From the NCBI RefSeq assembly GCF_001675045.1, contig NZ_LYPA01000074.1, positions 83,615-147,614 on the forward strand: 64,000 bases of DNA. The letters are read 5' to 3'. Position numbers and translations under genes: made by a program. Shown here in pieces: positions 25,741-33,366 of the stretch. Position 1 is the stretch's first letter; every line of letters starts with the position of its first letter. The DNA is from Paenibacillus oryzae (GTDB taxonomy: Bacteria > Bacillota > Bacilli > Paenibacillales > Paenibacillaceae). Under the pieces are notes generated by a model. That model was not told where the DNA came from, searched no databases, and was given only the letters and a program-made list of their open reading frames with translations.

Positions 25741-26622
25741 ATGAACAAATTTCTCGGAAACAAAACAGCGATATTATTGTTTATATTGCCTGCCCTCCTG
25801 CTGTATAGCGTGATGGTGTTTTACCCCATCGTGCAAACCTTTTTCCGCAGCCTGTATGAATGGGACGGCCTGACGGAAGGAACGTTCATTTGGTTCGACA
25901 ACTACAAGCGGCTGTTCGAGGACCGGCTGTTTTTTACCTCAGTATATAACGGTCTGATCTTCGCTTTGATTATAACGGTTACGCAAATCGGGATTGGCAC
26001 GGTGCTGGCGTTTGCGGTTGCCGATATGAAGTTTAAGGGACGCCGGATTTTGCGAATTGCCTTCTTTATTCCCGTTGTCCTCTCCATTACGGTTGTGTGC
26101 CAGCTTTGGCTCTCCATCTATAACGCCGACTACGGGCTTATCAATCGGGTGTTTGACATGCTTGGTTTGTCCTATCGTCAGGACTGGCTGTCCAGCAGCA
26201 AAACAGCCATTATCGCCATTGCGTTTGTGAATGCATGGCAATATATGGGCTATCACTTTGCCCTGCTGCTTGCCGGAGTAAAGTCCGTTCCCGAGCAATA
26301 TATGGAGGCGGCTCGCATCGATGGCGCAACAAAGCTTCAAGCGATCTGGAAGATCAACATTCCAATGATGGCGGAGACCTACAAATTTTGTCTGGTGTTT
26401 GCCATCACGGGCGGCTTAAATGCTTTTGCAAACATGTTCATCATGACAAGCGGCGGCCCGGGAACATCGACTTACACGCTTACCTATCTGATGTATCGCT
26501 CGGCGTTCCGCGTTGGAGAATTTGGTTATGGCAGCGCGGCGGCGGCTATTCTTGTACTGGAATGCTTGCTCGCAACGCTCATCATCAATCGCTTTATTGC
26601 GAGAGAACGCCTGACATATTAG
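25741..26622 (+). CDS. CUT1 ABC transporter permease (MalF type)
   Basis: A 293-residue permease with six hydrophobic segments (first at about 11-31). The EAA loop for contact with the ATPase is EAARIDGATKLQAIWKINIPMM (about 187-208). It forms a heterodimer with the second permease in the membrane and passes sugar from the binding lipoprotein. It is separated from that gene by 327 bp, filled mostly by a palindromic repeat, and from the next permease by 85 bp. No ATPase gene is present in the cluster; Firmicutes of this kind commonly share an MsmX/MsmK-type ATPase encoded elsewhere. Confidence 0.92.
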   Translation: MNKFLGNKTAILLFILPALLLYSVMVFYPIVQTFFRSLYEWDGLTEGTFIWFDNYKRLFEDRLFFTSVYNGLIFALIITVTQIGIGTVLAFAVADMKFKGRRILRIAFFIPVVLSITVVCQLWLSIYNADYGLINRVFDMLGLSYRQDWLSSSKTAIIAIAFVNAWQYMGYHFALLLAGVKSVPEQYMEAARIDGATKLQAIWKINIPMMAETYKFCLVFAITGGLNAFANMFIMTSGGPGTSTYTLTYLMYRSAFRVGEFGYGSAAAAILVLECLLATLIINRFIARERLTY

Positions 26623-26707
26623 AGGCCGTGTCAACACGTATGCTTAGTAGCTGCCCGGTACTGCGGGAACATGGAAACTATTTTCAAGGCAGGAGTGATC
26701 AAACAAC

Positions 26708-27550
26708 ATGACCTGGATAATGAGAATGAGAAAAAGCAGGCCTGGACTGCCGATCTTCCTTTGGCTGTATGCGCTTATATCGGTGTACCCTCTGCTCTGG
26801 ATGATCTTTTATTCGTTCAAAAATAATGATGAGATTTTTGTAACCAATCCCTTTGGGCCGCCTGCCACGCTGCGCTTCGAAAATTATGTGGCGGCCTGGT
26901 CAAATTACGATGTGCCGGTCTATTTTATGAACAGCCTGCTTGTTGCGATTGTCACCGTATTGGGCGCGCTGCTGCTGGCGGTTATGTTCTCATATGCTGC
27001 GGCTCGCCTTCGCTGGCGCTTCAGCAAGCTGGCGCACACGTATATTCTGATCGGCATGTTTATTCCGATTCAAGTAATTATGATACCGCTTGCCATTCTG
27101 GTGCGGGACTTGAATCTCGCAAATACATACGGGGCGCTGATGGTTCCGTATATCGCCTTTAATATTTCTTTTGCATCCATGGTATTCTACGGCTTCTTCC
27201 GCAGCATCCCCATTGAAATGGAGGAATCGGCTTGTATCGACGGGGCCAGCATCTATCGAACGTTCTTCAGCATTATGCTGCCGATTATCAAGCCTGCCCT
27301 GGCAACAATGGTTATTTTTATTTTCCTTAACTCATGGAATGAGTTTACGATGGCCGTTATTCTCATTACAAAAGAAAGCCTGAAAACGCTCCCGCTTGGC
27401 CTCTTGTTCTTCCAGGGCCAATTCACAACCGACTGGGGCGCGATGGGCGCCGCCATGACGATTGCGAGCTTGCCAACGGTGCTCATCTACGTTTTGTTCA
27501 GCGAGCAGGTGGAGAATGCATTAACAGTAGGTTCCGCGGTTAAGGGGTAA
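26708..27550 (+). CDS. CUT1 ABC transporter permease (MalG type)
   Basis: A 280-residue permease with six hydrophobic helices. The EAA loop reads EESACIDGASIYRTFFSIMLPII (about 175-197). AGGAGTG lies upstream of the ATG. It is the last gene of the importer cluster and is followed by a perfect 12-bp hairpin of repeat family 2. It pairs with the MalF-type permease. The nearby YesMN pair supports a plant or microbial polysaccharide-derived oligosaccharide as substrate, by analogy only. Confidence 0.92.
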   Translation: MTWIMRMRKSRPGLPIFLWLYALISVYPLLWMIFYSFKNNDEIFVTNPFGPPATLRFENYVAAWSNYDVPVYFMNSLLVAIVTVLGALLLAVMFSYAAARLRWRFSKLAHTYILIGMFIPIQVIMIPLAILVRDLNLANTYGALMVPYIAFNISFASMVFYGFFRSIPIEMEESACIDGASIYRTFFSIMLPIIKPALATMVIFIFLNSWNEFTMAVILITKESLKTLPLGLLFFQGQFTTDWGAMGAAMTIASLPTVLIYVLFSEQVENALTVGSAVKG

Positions 27551-27577
27551 GGTTTGGTTTTTCCTAACCGCTTCCAA

Positions 27578-27645
27578 TGTTCGCTTGTATTCGTTCCCGG
27601 ATTTGGCTATTTGCTCCTATCCTTCAGGAAATCCGGGAACAACCG
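27578..27645. repeat. Hairpin repeat family 2, copy B (probable 3' hairpin)
   Basis: A perfect 12-bp stem, GTTCCCGGATTT (27593-27604) and AAATCCGGGAAC (27629-27640), with a 24-nt loop. It shares flanks TTCGCTTGT and GGGAACAACCG with copy A. It lies between the convergent permease and CobW genes and may end or protect both transcripts. Confidence 0.65.
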
Positions 27646-27678
27646 TCCCGTGTTTTCGTCAGAAACGTTGCTTGGAAA

Positions 27679-28797
27679 CTATGCTCCTTGAATCCCTTTA
27701 AGCTGCTCCAGTTTTTCCACCAGCTCCTGCCGGGAAAAATGCTCCCCGATAAACACGGCGACGTCGTGGACGTCCCCTTGCGGTTCAATTCGCATAAAAT
27801 CGGTTTCCTTATACGCGTACTGGAACAAAAAGCGGCTGCCGCTTGATGTGTCGCCAAACCTGACGATGCCTTTGGCGCGATAAATATTGTCCGGCAATGT
27901 ATTCAGCAGTTCCTCAAAGGCTTCGCTATCAACCGGCCCTTCAAAATAATAAGTAACGGCCATAACATGATCATGATCCTGACCAGCTTTGGATGAAATC
28001 ATGTTAAAGGGGGAACGGCTTTGTACAGATTGCATTTGTGCAGATTGGATTTGTGTGGACCGGGGCTGTCCCTCTGTTTCCGTCTGTGTTTCATGTTGTC
28101 TAGAAACGGCTGCTCCATTATCCATGTCCTCAAATGGAGTCCAATCCTCCAGCTGTCCGCGGAATGAAGAAACGATGGGCGCATACGCATTCCATTCTCT
28201 TAGCAATTGCTGCGCCTCCACCTTCTCCTCGGGCTCCAGCCTGTCCCCTTTACCCAATACAAGCAGTGTTGCACAACGAACGCCCTCCAACAACAGCTTG
28301 AAGGTTTTGCCCTTTCCATTTCTCCCTCGTTCCAGCAATAATGACCCATCCACTACTGTAATAACGCCCTGTAGCTGAACCTTCTGATACATGGACGCTT
28401 CCGTAATCCCATCGATGGATTCCAGTGGATTTGCGGCTCCCGTTGCTTCAATCAAAATAATATCGGGCTGCTCCCGTTCCATCAGTCCATGAATTTCCAG
28501 ACTCAAATCTCCCCTGCTGCTGCAGCAGATGCACCCGCCCAGCAGCTCGGACATAGGCAGCTCGTCGTCAAAAAGCTGGCGCTCCAAATTTACGTCGCCA
28601 AGCTCGTTCATAATGACGGCTGGTTTTCTCCCCTGCGCCTTTAAACGCTCAAGCAATGCCAGAAGCAGCGTTGTTTTGCCACTGCCAAGAAACCCTGCAA
28701 GCAAATAAACCGGCGTAAGCCCGCCTGTATTGTTTTTGCTGGAATCCGGGGCAAACAAAGGATCGCCGTTTGTATTTGTATTTGTCTTTTGTGTCAT
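27679..28797 (-). CDS. CobW/COG0523 G3E-family GTPase, putative metallochaperone
   Basis: A 372-residue GTPase. Walker A is GFLGSGKTTLL (about 35-45), the metal-binding GCICC lies at 88-92, and Walker B-like IEATG near 116-120. The base-specificity motif, normally NKxD, reads GKGD (182-185), an unusual change. A Gln/Ser-rich stretch (about 235-270) replaces the His-rich loop of many members, with one DHDH. The CobW C-terminal domain follows (about 275-370). COG0523 proteins deliver zinc or other metals to client enzymes. An AGGAGAGAG site precedes the ATG. It stands alone; an inverted repeat in its promoter may be an operator, although it does not match the Zur box. Confidence 0.88.
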   Translation of the reverse strand: MTQKTNTNTNGDPLFAPDSSKNNTGGLTPVYLLAGFLGSGKTTLLLALLERLKAQGRKPAVIMNELGDVNLERQLFDDELPMSELLGGCICCSSRGDLSLEIHGLMEREQPDIILIEATGAANPLESIDGITEASMYQKVQLQGVITVVDGSLLLERGRNGKGKTFKLLLEGVRCATLLVLGKGDRLEPEEKVEAQQLLREWNAYAPIVSSFRGQLEDWTPFEDMDNGAAVSRQHETQTETEGQPRSTQIQSAQMQSVQSRSPFNMISSKAGQDHDHVMAVTYYFEGPVDSEAFEELLNTLPDNIYRAKGIVRFGDTSSGSRFLFQYAYKETDFMRIEPQGDVHDVAVFIGEHFSRQELVEKLEQLKGIQGA

Positions 28798-28868
28798 ATT
28801 CTCTCTCCTGTTTCTTTTGCAACTAAAGCGCGGATGGCGCCGTGTTTATATATGTAGTATATCAAAAT

Positions 28869-28885
28869 ATAGGGATTAGCCCTAT
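28869..28885 (-). promoter_or_regulatory. Inverted repeat in the cobW-like promoter region
   Basis: ATAGGG-N5-CCCTAT lies about 72 bp upstream of the GTPase start, just upstream of a TATACT -10-like element. It may be an operator. It does not match the Bacillus Zur consensus as I know it. Confidence 0.35.
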
Positions 28886-28910
28886 CCTCGGTTATGCATC
28901 AACGCAAAAC

Positions 28911-28932
28911 GCCTGGACGAAAACCGCCCAGG
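28911..28932 (-). terminator. Terminator of the minus-strand YjcZ-type gene
   Basis: On the minus strand CCTGGGCG and CGTCCAGG form a stem with one mismatch and a GTTTT loop, followed by CGTTTTGCG. It lies about 50 bp after the peptide stop. Confidence 0.5.
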
Positions 28933-28983
28933 AGTTCTGCATGCTATCTCAGCTTGTTATAGGCAATGGAAAGGGAGAGATAA

Positions 28984-29136
28984 TTAGTACAGGCAAGCGC
29001 GAGTAATGATTACCAGAAGGATAAAGAGCACGAGGATGCTTCCAGCACTGTTAAAGCCGCCTACAGGACCGCAAGCTGCGCCTGCTACAGGATAGTGGTT
29101 GTTTCCGCCGCCAGAAACGTTTGCTGCATAGTTCAT
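28984..29136 (-). CDS. YjcZ-family sporulation peptide, 50 residues
   Basis: A short reading frame translated by hand: it begins MNYAANVSGGG and ends in a hydrophobic helix SAGSILVLFILLVIITRACLY. The Gly/Ala/Asn-rich front and the LVLFILLVII helix match the YjcZ-type sporulation peptides. GGAG lies about ten bases upstream of the ATG. It is below usual length cut-offs, so it may be missed by automatic calling. A sporulation-type promoter is visible upstream. It faces away from a second YjcZ-type gene at 29431. The precise role of the family is not known. Confidence 0.85.
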   Translation of the reverse strand: MNYAANVSGGGNNHYPVAGAACGPVGGFNSAGSILVLFILLVIITRACLY

Positions 29137-29168
29137 TCATTGTCATCTCCTTTTTTCTCAAGGTACAG

Positions 29169-29195
29169 TATCCTATGTATAAGTTGGAAAACGGT
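29169..29195 (-). promoter_or_regulatory. Candidate sporulation (SigK/SigE-type) promoter
   Basis: On the minus strand AC, then 16 bp, then CATAGGATA, fitting the CATAnnnTA -10 of SigK/SigE promoters. It lies about 33 bp upstream of the YjcZ-type start. Confidence 0.5.
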
Positions 29196-29371
29196 ATAGG
29201 CGTTTCGGAAATATGTGCGTTTGCTTATTTTTGTATACGCCCAAACCATCAGCCCCGGTCACGGCGAATTGTCAGTCCACACCCCGTTACATGTCCATCC
29301 ATTGCCTCACAAATATCCTCGCATTAGGCAAAAGCCGAAGTTCAATTGCCATAGGAACAGCTGCCCAATCA

Positions 29372-29396
29372 ACCAGCACATCAGGCGCATAACCTA
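29372..29396 (+). promoter_or_regulatory. Candidate sporulation (SigK/SigE-type) promoter
   Basis: AC (29372-29373), 14 bp, then CATAACCTA (29388-29396), again fitting CATAnnnTA. It lies 35 bp upstream of the second YjcZ-type gene. Confidence 0.5.
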
Positions 29397-29430
29397 CACT
29401 GTACTCAAAACGTAAGGAGGTGCATGTTTA

Positions 29431-29547
29431 ATGTCCGGTTGCGTTGGTGGTGCTTATAACAACGTTGGTGCGATCCTGGTTCTCTTCATTTTGCTGGTGA
29501 TCATCGCTTGCAGCTTCGGCTGGGGCGGCTACGGCGGCAAATGGTAA
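29431..29547 (+). CDS. YjcZ-family sporulation peptide, 38 residues
   Basis: A short frame beginning MSGCVGGAYNNVGAIL, then the helix LVLFILLVIIACSF and a Gly/Tyr/Trp tail ending GGKW. This is the classic YjcZ-type pattern. AAGGAGGTG lies nine bases upstream; another ATG at 29424 is out of frame. A strong terminator follows at 29611. It is divergent from the 50-residue relative at 28984, and the two share the core LVLFILLVII, so they probably arose by duplication. Confidence 0.88.
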   Translation: MSGCVGGAYNNVGAILVLFILLVIIACSFGWGGYGGKW

Positions 29548-29610
29548 TTGATCATATGTAATGCATCCTCCATGCATGCATCGATGATTACAGCTCTCGT
29601 CTAACTGATG

Positions 29611-29640
29611 AAAGGCCCGCCATTTGGCGGGCCTTTCCAA
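29611..29640 (+). terminator. Terminator after the YjcZ-type gene
   Basis: A very stable 12-bp stem, AAAGGCCCGCCA and TGGCGGGCCTTT, with the T-rich part at the 3' end of the stem. Confidence 0.75.
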
Positions 29641-29854
29641 TTGAAAGTCTTTTTGCGAATGATCCGGCTATTAACTCGGGATTGTCAAATTAATTCTTCA
29701 TTGCGCAATTCCTAAAAATTGGACTCTAGTCTCATTGAATACGATATTCATAAAACTTTTTATGCAAAAATAACCTTCCACATATAGCCATTAATCTCTA
29801 TTAGTTGTAAACTTAGAAGAAAGCACAGCTTAAACTCGGGAGGTCGGTGATTCT
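29641..29854. other. AT-rich spacer upstream of the Spo0E-like gene
   Basis: It contains no reading frame I can support. It should carry the promoter of the next gene; I see TTGAAT at 29735 but no convincing -10 behind it. Confidence 0.4.
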
Positions 29855-30097
29855 ATGACTCTATGTGCTTGCAGGGAAGGGATTGAAAGACTCCGCAGCA
29901 TGATGGAGCTGGCATTTGAACAGCACGAATCCTTTACCGATCCTTCGGTGCTTGCCGCCAGCCAAAAGCTGGACGACGCCCTAGTGCAATACCGAAAATG
30001 TCCCCACTTCGACATATGCAATACATATGGCTCTTCCTCCTGCTCTACAACTGGGACGGAAAAGCCAAAAACGGTTGCCAAACGTATGGTCGGTTAA
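29855..30097 (+). CDS. Spo0E-like sporulation regulatory aspartyl phosphatase
   Basis: An 80-residue protein of Spo0E-family size. The first helix (IERLRSMMELAFEQH) and the second helix containing the signature SQKLDDALVQY (family SQELD, about 36-47) form the small helical hairpin that dephosphorylates Spo0A-P. CGGGAGGTCGGTG precedes the ATG. The C-terminal 25 residues are low in structure. In Bacillus, Spo0E-type proteins delay sporulation. It ends 8 bp before a miniature palindromic repeat that acts as its terminator. Confidence 0.85.
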   Translation: MTLCACREGIERLRSMMELAFEQHESFTDPSVLAASQKLDDALVQYRKCPHFDICNTYGSSSCSTTGTEKPKTVAKRMVG

Positions 30098-30105
30098 ACA
30101 TAGAC

Positions 30106-30212
30106 GGAGCTGTCCGAAAAGTCTGTTACGGTGTAATAAATATTCAACAAAAGCGGTACCTGCAGAATAGTTATGCGTGCCGCGTAACTTTTCGGACAGC
30201 ACCGTTTTTTTT
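30106..30212 (+). repeat. Miniature palindromic repeat (copy 3), acting as terminator
   Basis: About 98 bp plus a T-run. Its left part, GGAGCTGTCCGAAAAGTC to GGTACCTGCAG, matches the reverse complement of the right arm of copies 1 and 2. Its right part, ending ACTTTTCGGACAGCACC, matches that arm in direct orientation. It is thus an inverted pair of right arms with the middle lost. Eight T residues follow, so it probably terminates the Spo0E-like gene. Confidence 0.75.
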
Positions 30213-30282
30213 GCATATGAGCAATGAAGACGAACGATATGACAGTATCTGCGTGATCCCCTGCCCCGATCGTCCAGACATG

Positions 30283-32106
30283 TTATTTAGGCAAATGGTA
30301 CGGAACGGTCGTAACAATAATATCGCGCCTGTACAGCAAATACGTATGGAGCAAAAAGCCGGATTGGTTATGCAGCATATTATGCCAGCCCTTTTTGGGA
30401 ACAAACTGGGGAATAATAACCGTCACCCGGTAATTTGCCGCTCCTGCTTTACGCTGCATGACATCAATAAATTTGGACAACGGCTGAATGATGCTCCGGT
30501 ACGGCGAGTGCAAGGTTACCAGACGAACATCGGGCTGCCACTCGGCCCATTTTACCCGGAATGCTTCTTCCTCTTCCCGATCGAAGCTGACATGAACAGC
30601 GATTAAGTGATCGGCAGCCAAGGATCTTGCATAATTGAGCGAACCCTCCACAACCTTCGTAATGCCCGCCACCGGTACAATCAGCACATTTCCTTCAATG
30701 GAAGGTTCGTGCTCCTCGCTTATTCTGAGCCCGTCCCCAACCGCACGATAGTGGCCGCGAATGAGAAGAAACACTACAATCAGCGCCGGCAGAAAAATAA
30801 GCACCGGCCACACCTGCGTCGGTTTTGTCACAAAAAAGATCAGCACAACCGTCAGACTCGCCAATGCCCCTATTGCATTAATGCCTAGCTTAAGCGCCCA
30901 GCCCTTTGGCTTTTCGCGGAGCCACTTCAAGGTCATGCCCGTTTGCGAAAGCGCAAATGGAATAAACACGCCCACTGCATAAAGCGGAATAAGCCGTTCC
31001 GTACGCCCCTGAAAAGCGATAATGAGTACAATCGACAGCAATCCCAGCGCAATGATGCCATTGGAATACCCTAATCGATCGCCTCTTGCCGAAAACATTC
31101 GGGGCACAAATTTATCTTTTGCCAAATTAACCGCAAGCATCGGGAAAGCCGAATAGCCCGTATTGGCGGCCAAAATCAGAATAAGCGCCGTCACGCCCTG
31201 AATCAGGTAATAAACGAAGCCGCGGCCAAAGGTTCGCTCCGCGATATCCGAAACAAGCGTCACCTCAGGACGGGGCGAAATGCCGTAATAATAGGCAAGA
31301 AAAAGGATACCCGCGAATAAAACCGCAAGCAGAATCCCCATTGCGAGCAATGTTCTGACCGCATTTTGGGCAGCTGGAGCTTTGAAATTAGGAATTGCGT
31401 TGGATATCGCTTCAACCCCTGTTAATGCTGAGCTGCCGGAAGCAAAAGCCTTTACCAGCAAAAACAGTCCGACTCCAGCTACCGGCACGCCAAATGTGCC
31501 ATGCGCTCCCGGCGGCTCCTGACCGGTCGCAATACGCCATAAGCCGCCGATGATCAAAATAAGCAGCGCCAGTACAAACAAATAGGCGGGATACGCCATA
31601 ATGGATGCAGATTCCGTGAGGCCTCTCAAGTTCAGCAGCGTAATGACCATTACGAACAAAATAGCAATCGGAACGTTGTATTCATGCAGAATCGGAATTG
31701 CGGAGGTAATTGCATCCGTCCCTGCCGAAACGCTGACCGCAACGGTCAAAATATAATCGACAAGCAAAGAGCCGCCCGCGATGAGTCCGGGGTAAACGCC
31801 AAGCTGCTCCTTGGCGACGACATAAGCACCGCCGCCCTGCGGATAAGCGTACAGGATTTGACGGTAGGACAAAATGAGCACAGTCAGCAGCAGCAGCACG
31901 CCCATCCCAATCGGGATGGAATACCAATAAGCGGCTGCTCCCGCAGCGGCAAGCACAATAAACACTTGCTCCGGCCCGTAAGCGACGGAGGATAAAGCAT
32001 CGGAGGACAGAATCGCCAGCGCCTTCCGTTTGTTCAGCTTTTGCTCTCCCAGTTCATTTGATTTAAGCGGTTTGCCAATCAGCCATTTTTTCGCGTCGGA
32101 CAACAT
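30283..32106 (-). CDS. kimA: KimA-type high-affinity potassium importer (APC superfamily)
   Basis: A 607-residue transporter, the same length as B. subtilis KimA (YdaO). About 12 helices fill residues 28-460. The segments SSDALSSVAYGPEQ, YPQGGGAYVVAKE and SALTGVEAISNAIP match KimA closely. A cytosolic domain of about 140 residues follows (VLIVPVAGITKVV, HVSFDREEEEAF, ending IIVTTVPYHLPK). KimA takes up K+ with protons and is inhibited by cyclic di-AMP in Bacillus. In Bacillus the gene follows a cyclic di-AMP riboswitch; I could not recognise that motif in the 370-bp leader here. It is monocistronic. Confidence 0.9.
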   Translation of the reverse strand: MLSDAKKWLIGKPLKSNELGEQKLNKRKALAILSSDALSSVAYGPEQVFIVLAAAGAAAYWYSIPIGMGVLLLLTVLILSYRQILYAYPQGGGAYVVAKEQLGVYPGLIAGGSLLVDYILTVAVSVSAGTDAITSAIPILHEYNVPIAILFVMVITLLNLRGLTESASIMAYPAYLFVLALLILIIGGLWRIATGQEPPGAHGTFGVPVAGVGLFLLVKAFASGSSALTGVEAISNAIPNFKAPAAQNAVRTLLAMGILLAVLFAGILFLAYYYGISPRPEVTLVSDIAERTFGRGFVYYLIQGVTALILILAANTGYSAFPMLAVNLAKDKFVPRMFSARGDRLGYSNGIIALGLLSIVLIIAFQGRTERLIPLYAVGVFIPFALSQTGMTLKWLREKPKGWALKLGINAIGALASLTVVLIFFVTKPTQVWPVLIFLPALIVVFLLIRGHYRAVGDGLRISEEHEPSIEGNVLIVPVAGITKVVEGSLNYARSLAADHLIAVHVSFDREEEEAFRVKWAEWQPDVRLVTLHSPYRSIIQPLSKFIDVMQRKAGAANYRVTVIIPQFVPKKGWHNMLHNQSGFLLHTYLLYRRDIIVTTVPYHLPK

Positions 32107-32479
32107 AGGCGTTCATCGCCTGCCTTCTGAATAAAATCTTGCAACTAAAATGAATCGCGATATATGAACTATACGCCTGGCGACGCTTACAGTAAAATTT
32201 CATTTTAGACTGAAAATCGCTAATTTTGCTCTGTTGCAGCACAATATTTCGCTTACAAATGCAGCGCTCGCGGACGCTCTTCTGTTTTCGTGTATTTTCA
32301 TGAAAACAGGTACCTTTTATTCCTACCTTTTCATCAAAAACATAATCTGATTCCCTGCTTGCGCAGGCGCCCCTACGTTCCGGTATAGCTTTTCTCGTCA
32401 ATCGAGCCATTTTGTTATAAAATGGTTCGGGGGCCGCGTGTACCCATACATCTATACCAGTCAGAGGGGGCCAACCATT
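32107..32479. other. Long leader region of kimA and divergent spacer
   Basis: On the kimA strand it contains a small hairpin CCTGC-GCAA-GCAGG with a GNRA loop (32354-32367) and a stem CTGTTTTC/GAAAACAG (32282-32309). An overlapping 115-codon frame is probably not coding: it is Cys/Arg/Lys rich without a family match and overlaps the kimA start. TATAAA/TTATAA near 32413 could serve either strand as a -10. Confidence 0.45.
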
Positions 32480-33124
32480 ATGAAGGACCGTTTTACACTT
32501 GAACGCTTAAGCTTAAAAAAGGCTTCGGGGCTGCTCAAGCTTTATTTGCTAACTTTTACGCTCATTGCAGCCATTCTAACCCTCTCCGCATGTGGCGGTG
32601 TTACCGTTACTCTCTCCCCAGGGGAAGCAAAGAATACCAGCTATGACTACGAGCTTCTGTTTCCGAGTGAAAAATACCCTGAAACTGCGCTTCATATTTA
32701 TGGCGCTATCGAGCAAGGGCATAGCAATGTTTGCACGATAGACAGGGCTGGCGCAGAAGCCAACCGTAAAAAATCGCTCGCCGGCATAGATACCAAAAAA
32801 GGCTATGACCGCGATGAATGGCCAATGGCCATGTGCAAGGAAGGCGGCGAAGGCGCCAGCGTCGCTTATGTCGCCTCCAGCGACAACCGCGGCGCAGGAA
32901 GCTGGGTTGGACATCAGCTTTCGGATTATCCGGATGGAACAAAGGTGCTGTTTGTGGTGGAGAAGCCGGAGAATCTGTTTCCAGATGCGCCAGCAGGCGA
33001 CGAAGAGGTCGTTTACGCCAATTGCGCAGCGGTCCGCGAAGCCGGGAAAGCACCCTTGTACAAGGGCGATCCCGGTTACTCGTCCAAGCTGGACCGCGAT
33101 GGGGATGGGGTTGCTTGTCAGTAA
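32480..33124 (+). CDS. Lipoprotein nuclease: NucA/NucB-type domain plus Excalibur domain
   Basis: A 214-residue lipoprotein. The start is ATG 32480 (GGGGG ten bases upstream); a longer reading from 32438 lacks a ribosome site. The lipobox LTLSAC puts the lipidated Cys at about 38. The NucA/NucB-type nuclease domain (about 50-165) shows SNVCTIDRAGAEANRKKSL, the catalytic-type DRDEWPMAMCKEGG and DNRGAGSWVGHQL. The final 37 residues are an Excalibur calcium-binding domain (YANCAAVREAGKAPLYKGD, then DRDGDGVAC). NucA and NucB degrade extracellular DNA during competence or sporulation. Here the enzyme is tethered to the membrane surface. It is monocistronic. Confidence 0.88.
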   Translation: MKDRFTLERLSLKKASGLLKLYLLTFTLIAAILTLSACGGVTVTLSPGEAKNTSYDYELLFPSEKYPETALHIYGAIEQGHSNVCTIDRAGAEANRKKSLAGIDTKKGYDRDEWPMAMCKEGGEGASVAYVASSDNRGAGSWVGHQLSDYPDGTKVLFVVEKPENLFPDAPAGDEEVVYANCAAVREAGKAPLYKGDPGYSSKLDRDGDGVACQ

Positions 33125-33279
33125 GTAGTATTTCTAAGTCTTTTGGAGACGGGGGAAGCAGAAACTCAATAATTGCTTAGCCTAATTTAGCAATAATCCC
33201 TGAGGCAACTCTGGTAAAGTTGCATTTACCCTTAGCTTATATCTTCAAGAGTGCCATCAAGATTAAAAAATATTTTTAG

Positions 33280-33330
33280 AAAAGAGGCATCACCTCCGTT
33301 ACTTTAACGAAAGCGATGCCTCTTTTATTG
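33280..33330. terminator. Bidirectional terminator
   Basis: A perfect 12-bp stem, AAAAGAGGCATC (33280-33291) and GATGCCTCTTTT (33315-33326), suits both the nuclease gene and the convergent phosphoesterase gene. Confidence 0.8.
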
Positions 33331-33366
33331 TTATGACAATATGGGAGTCCTATGTTGTACAGCCTG

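Noticed and set aside
28861..28890. Zur box upstream of the CobW-type gene
   Set aside because: The inverted repeat ATAGGG-N5-CCCTAT does not fit the Zur consensus I know, so zinc control is not claimed.
29998..30606. A 202-codon plus-strand frame across the miniature repeat and the kimA 3' end
   Set aside because: It runs through the palindromic repeat and antisense to kimA; the real genes explain both flanks.
32063..32410. A 115-codon frame covering the kimA leader
   Set aside because: It is rich in Cys, Arg and Lys, overlaps the kimA start out of frame, and has no convincing ribosome site or family match.
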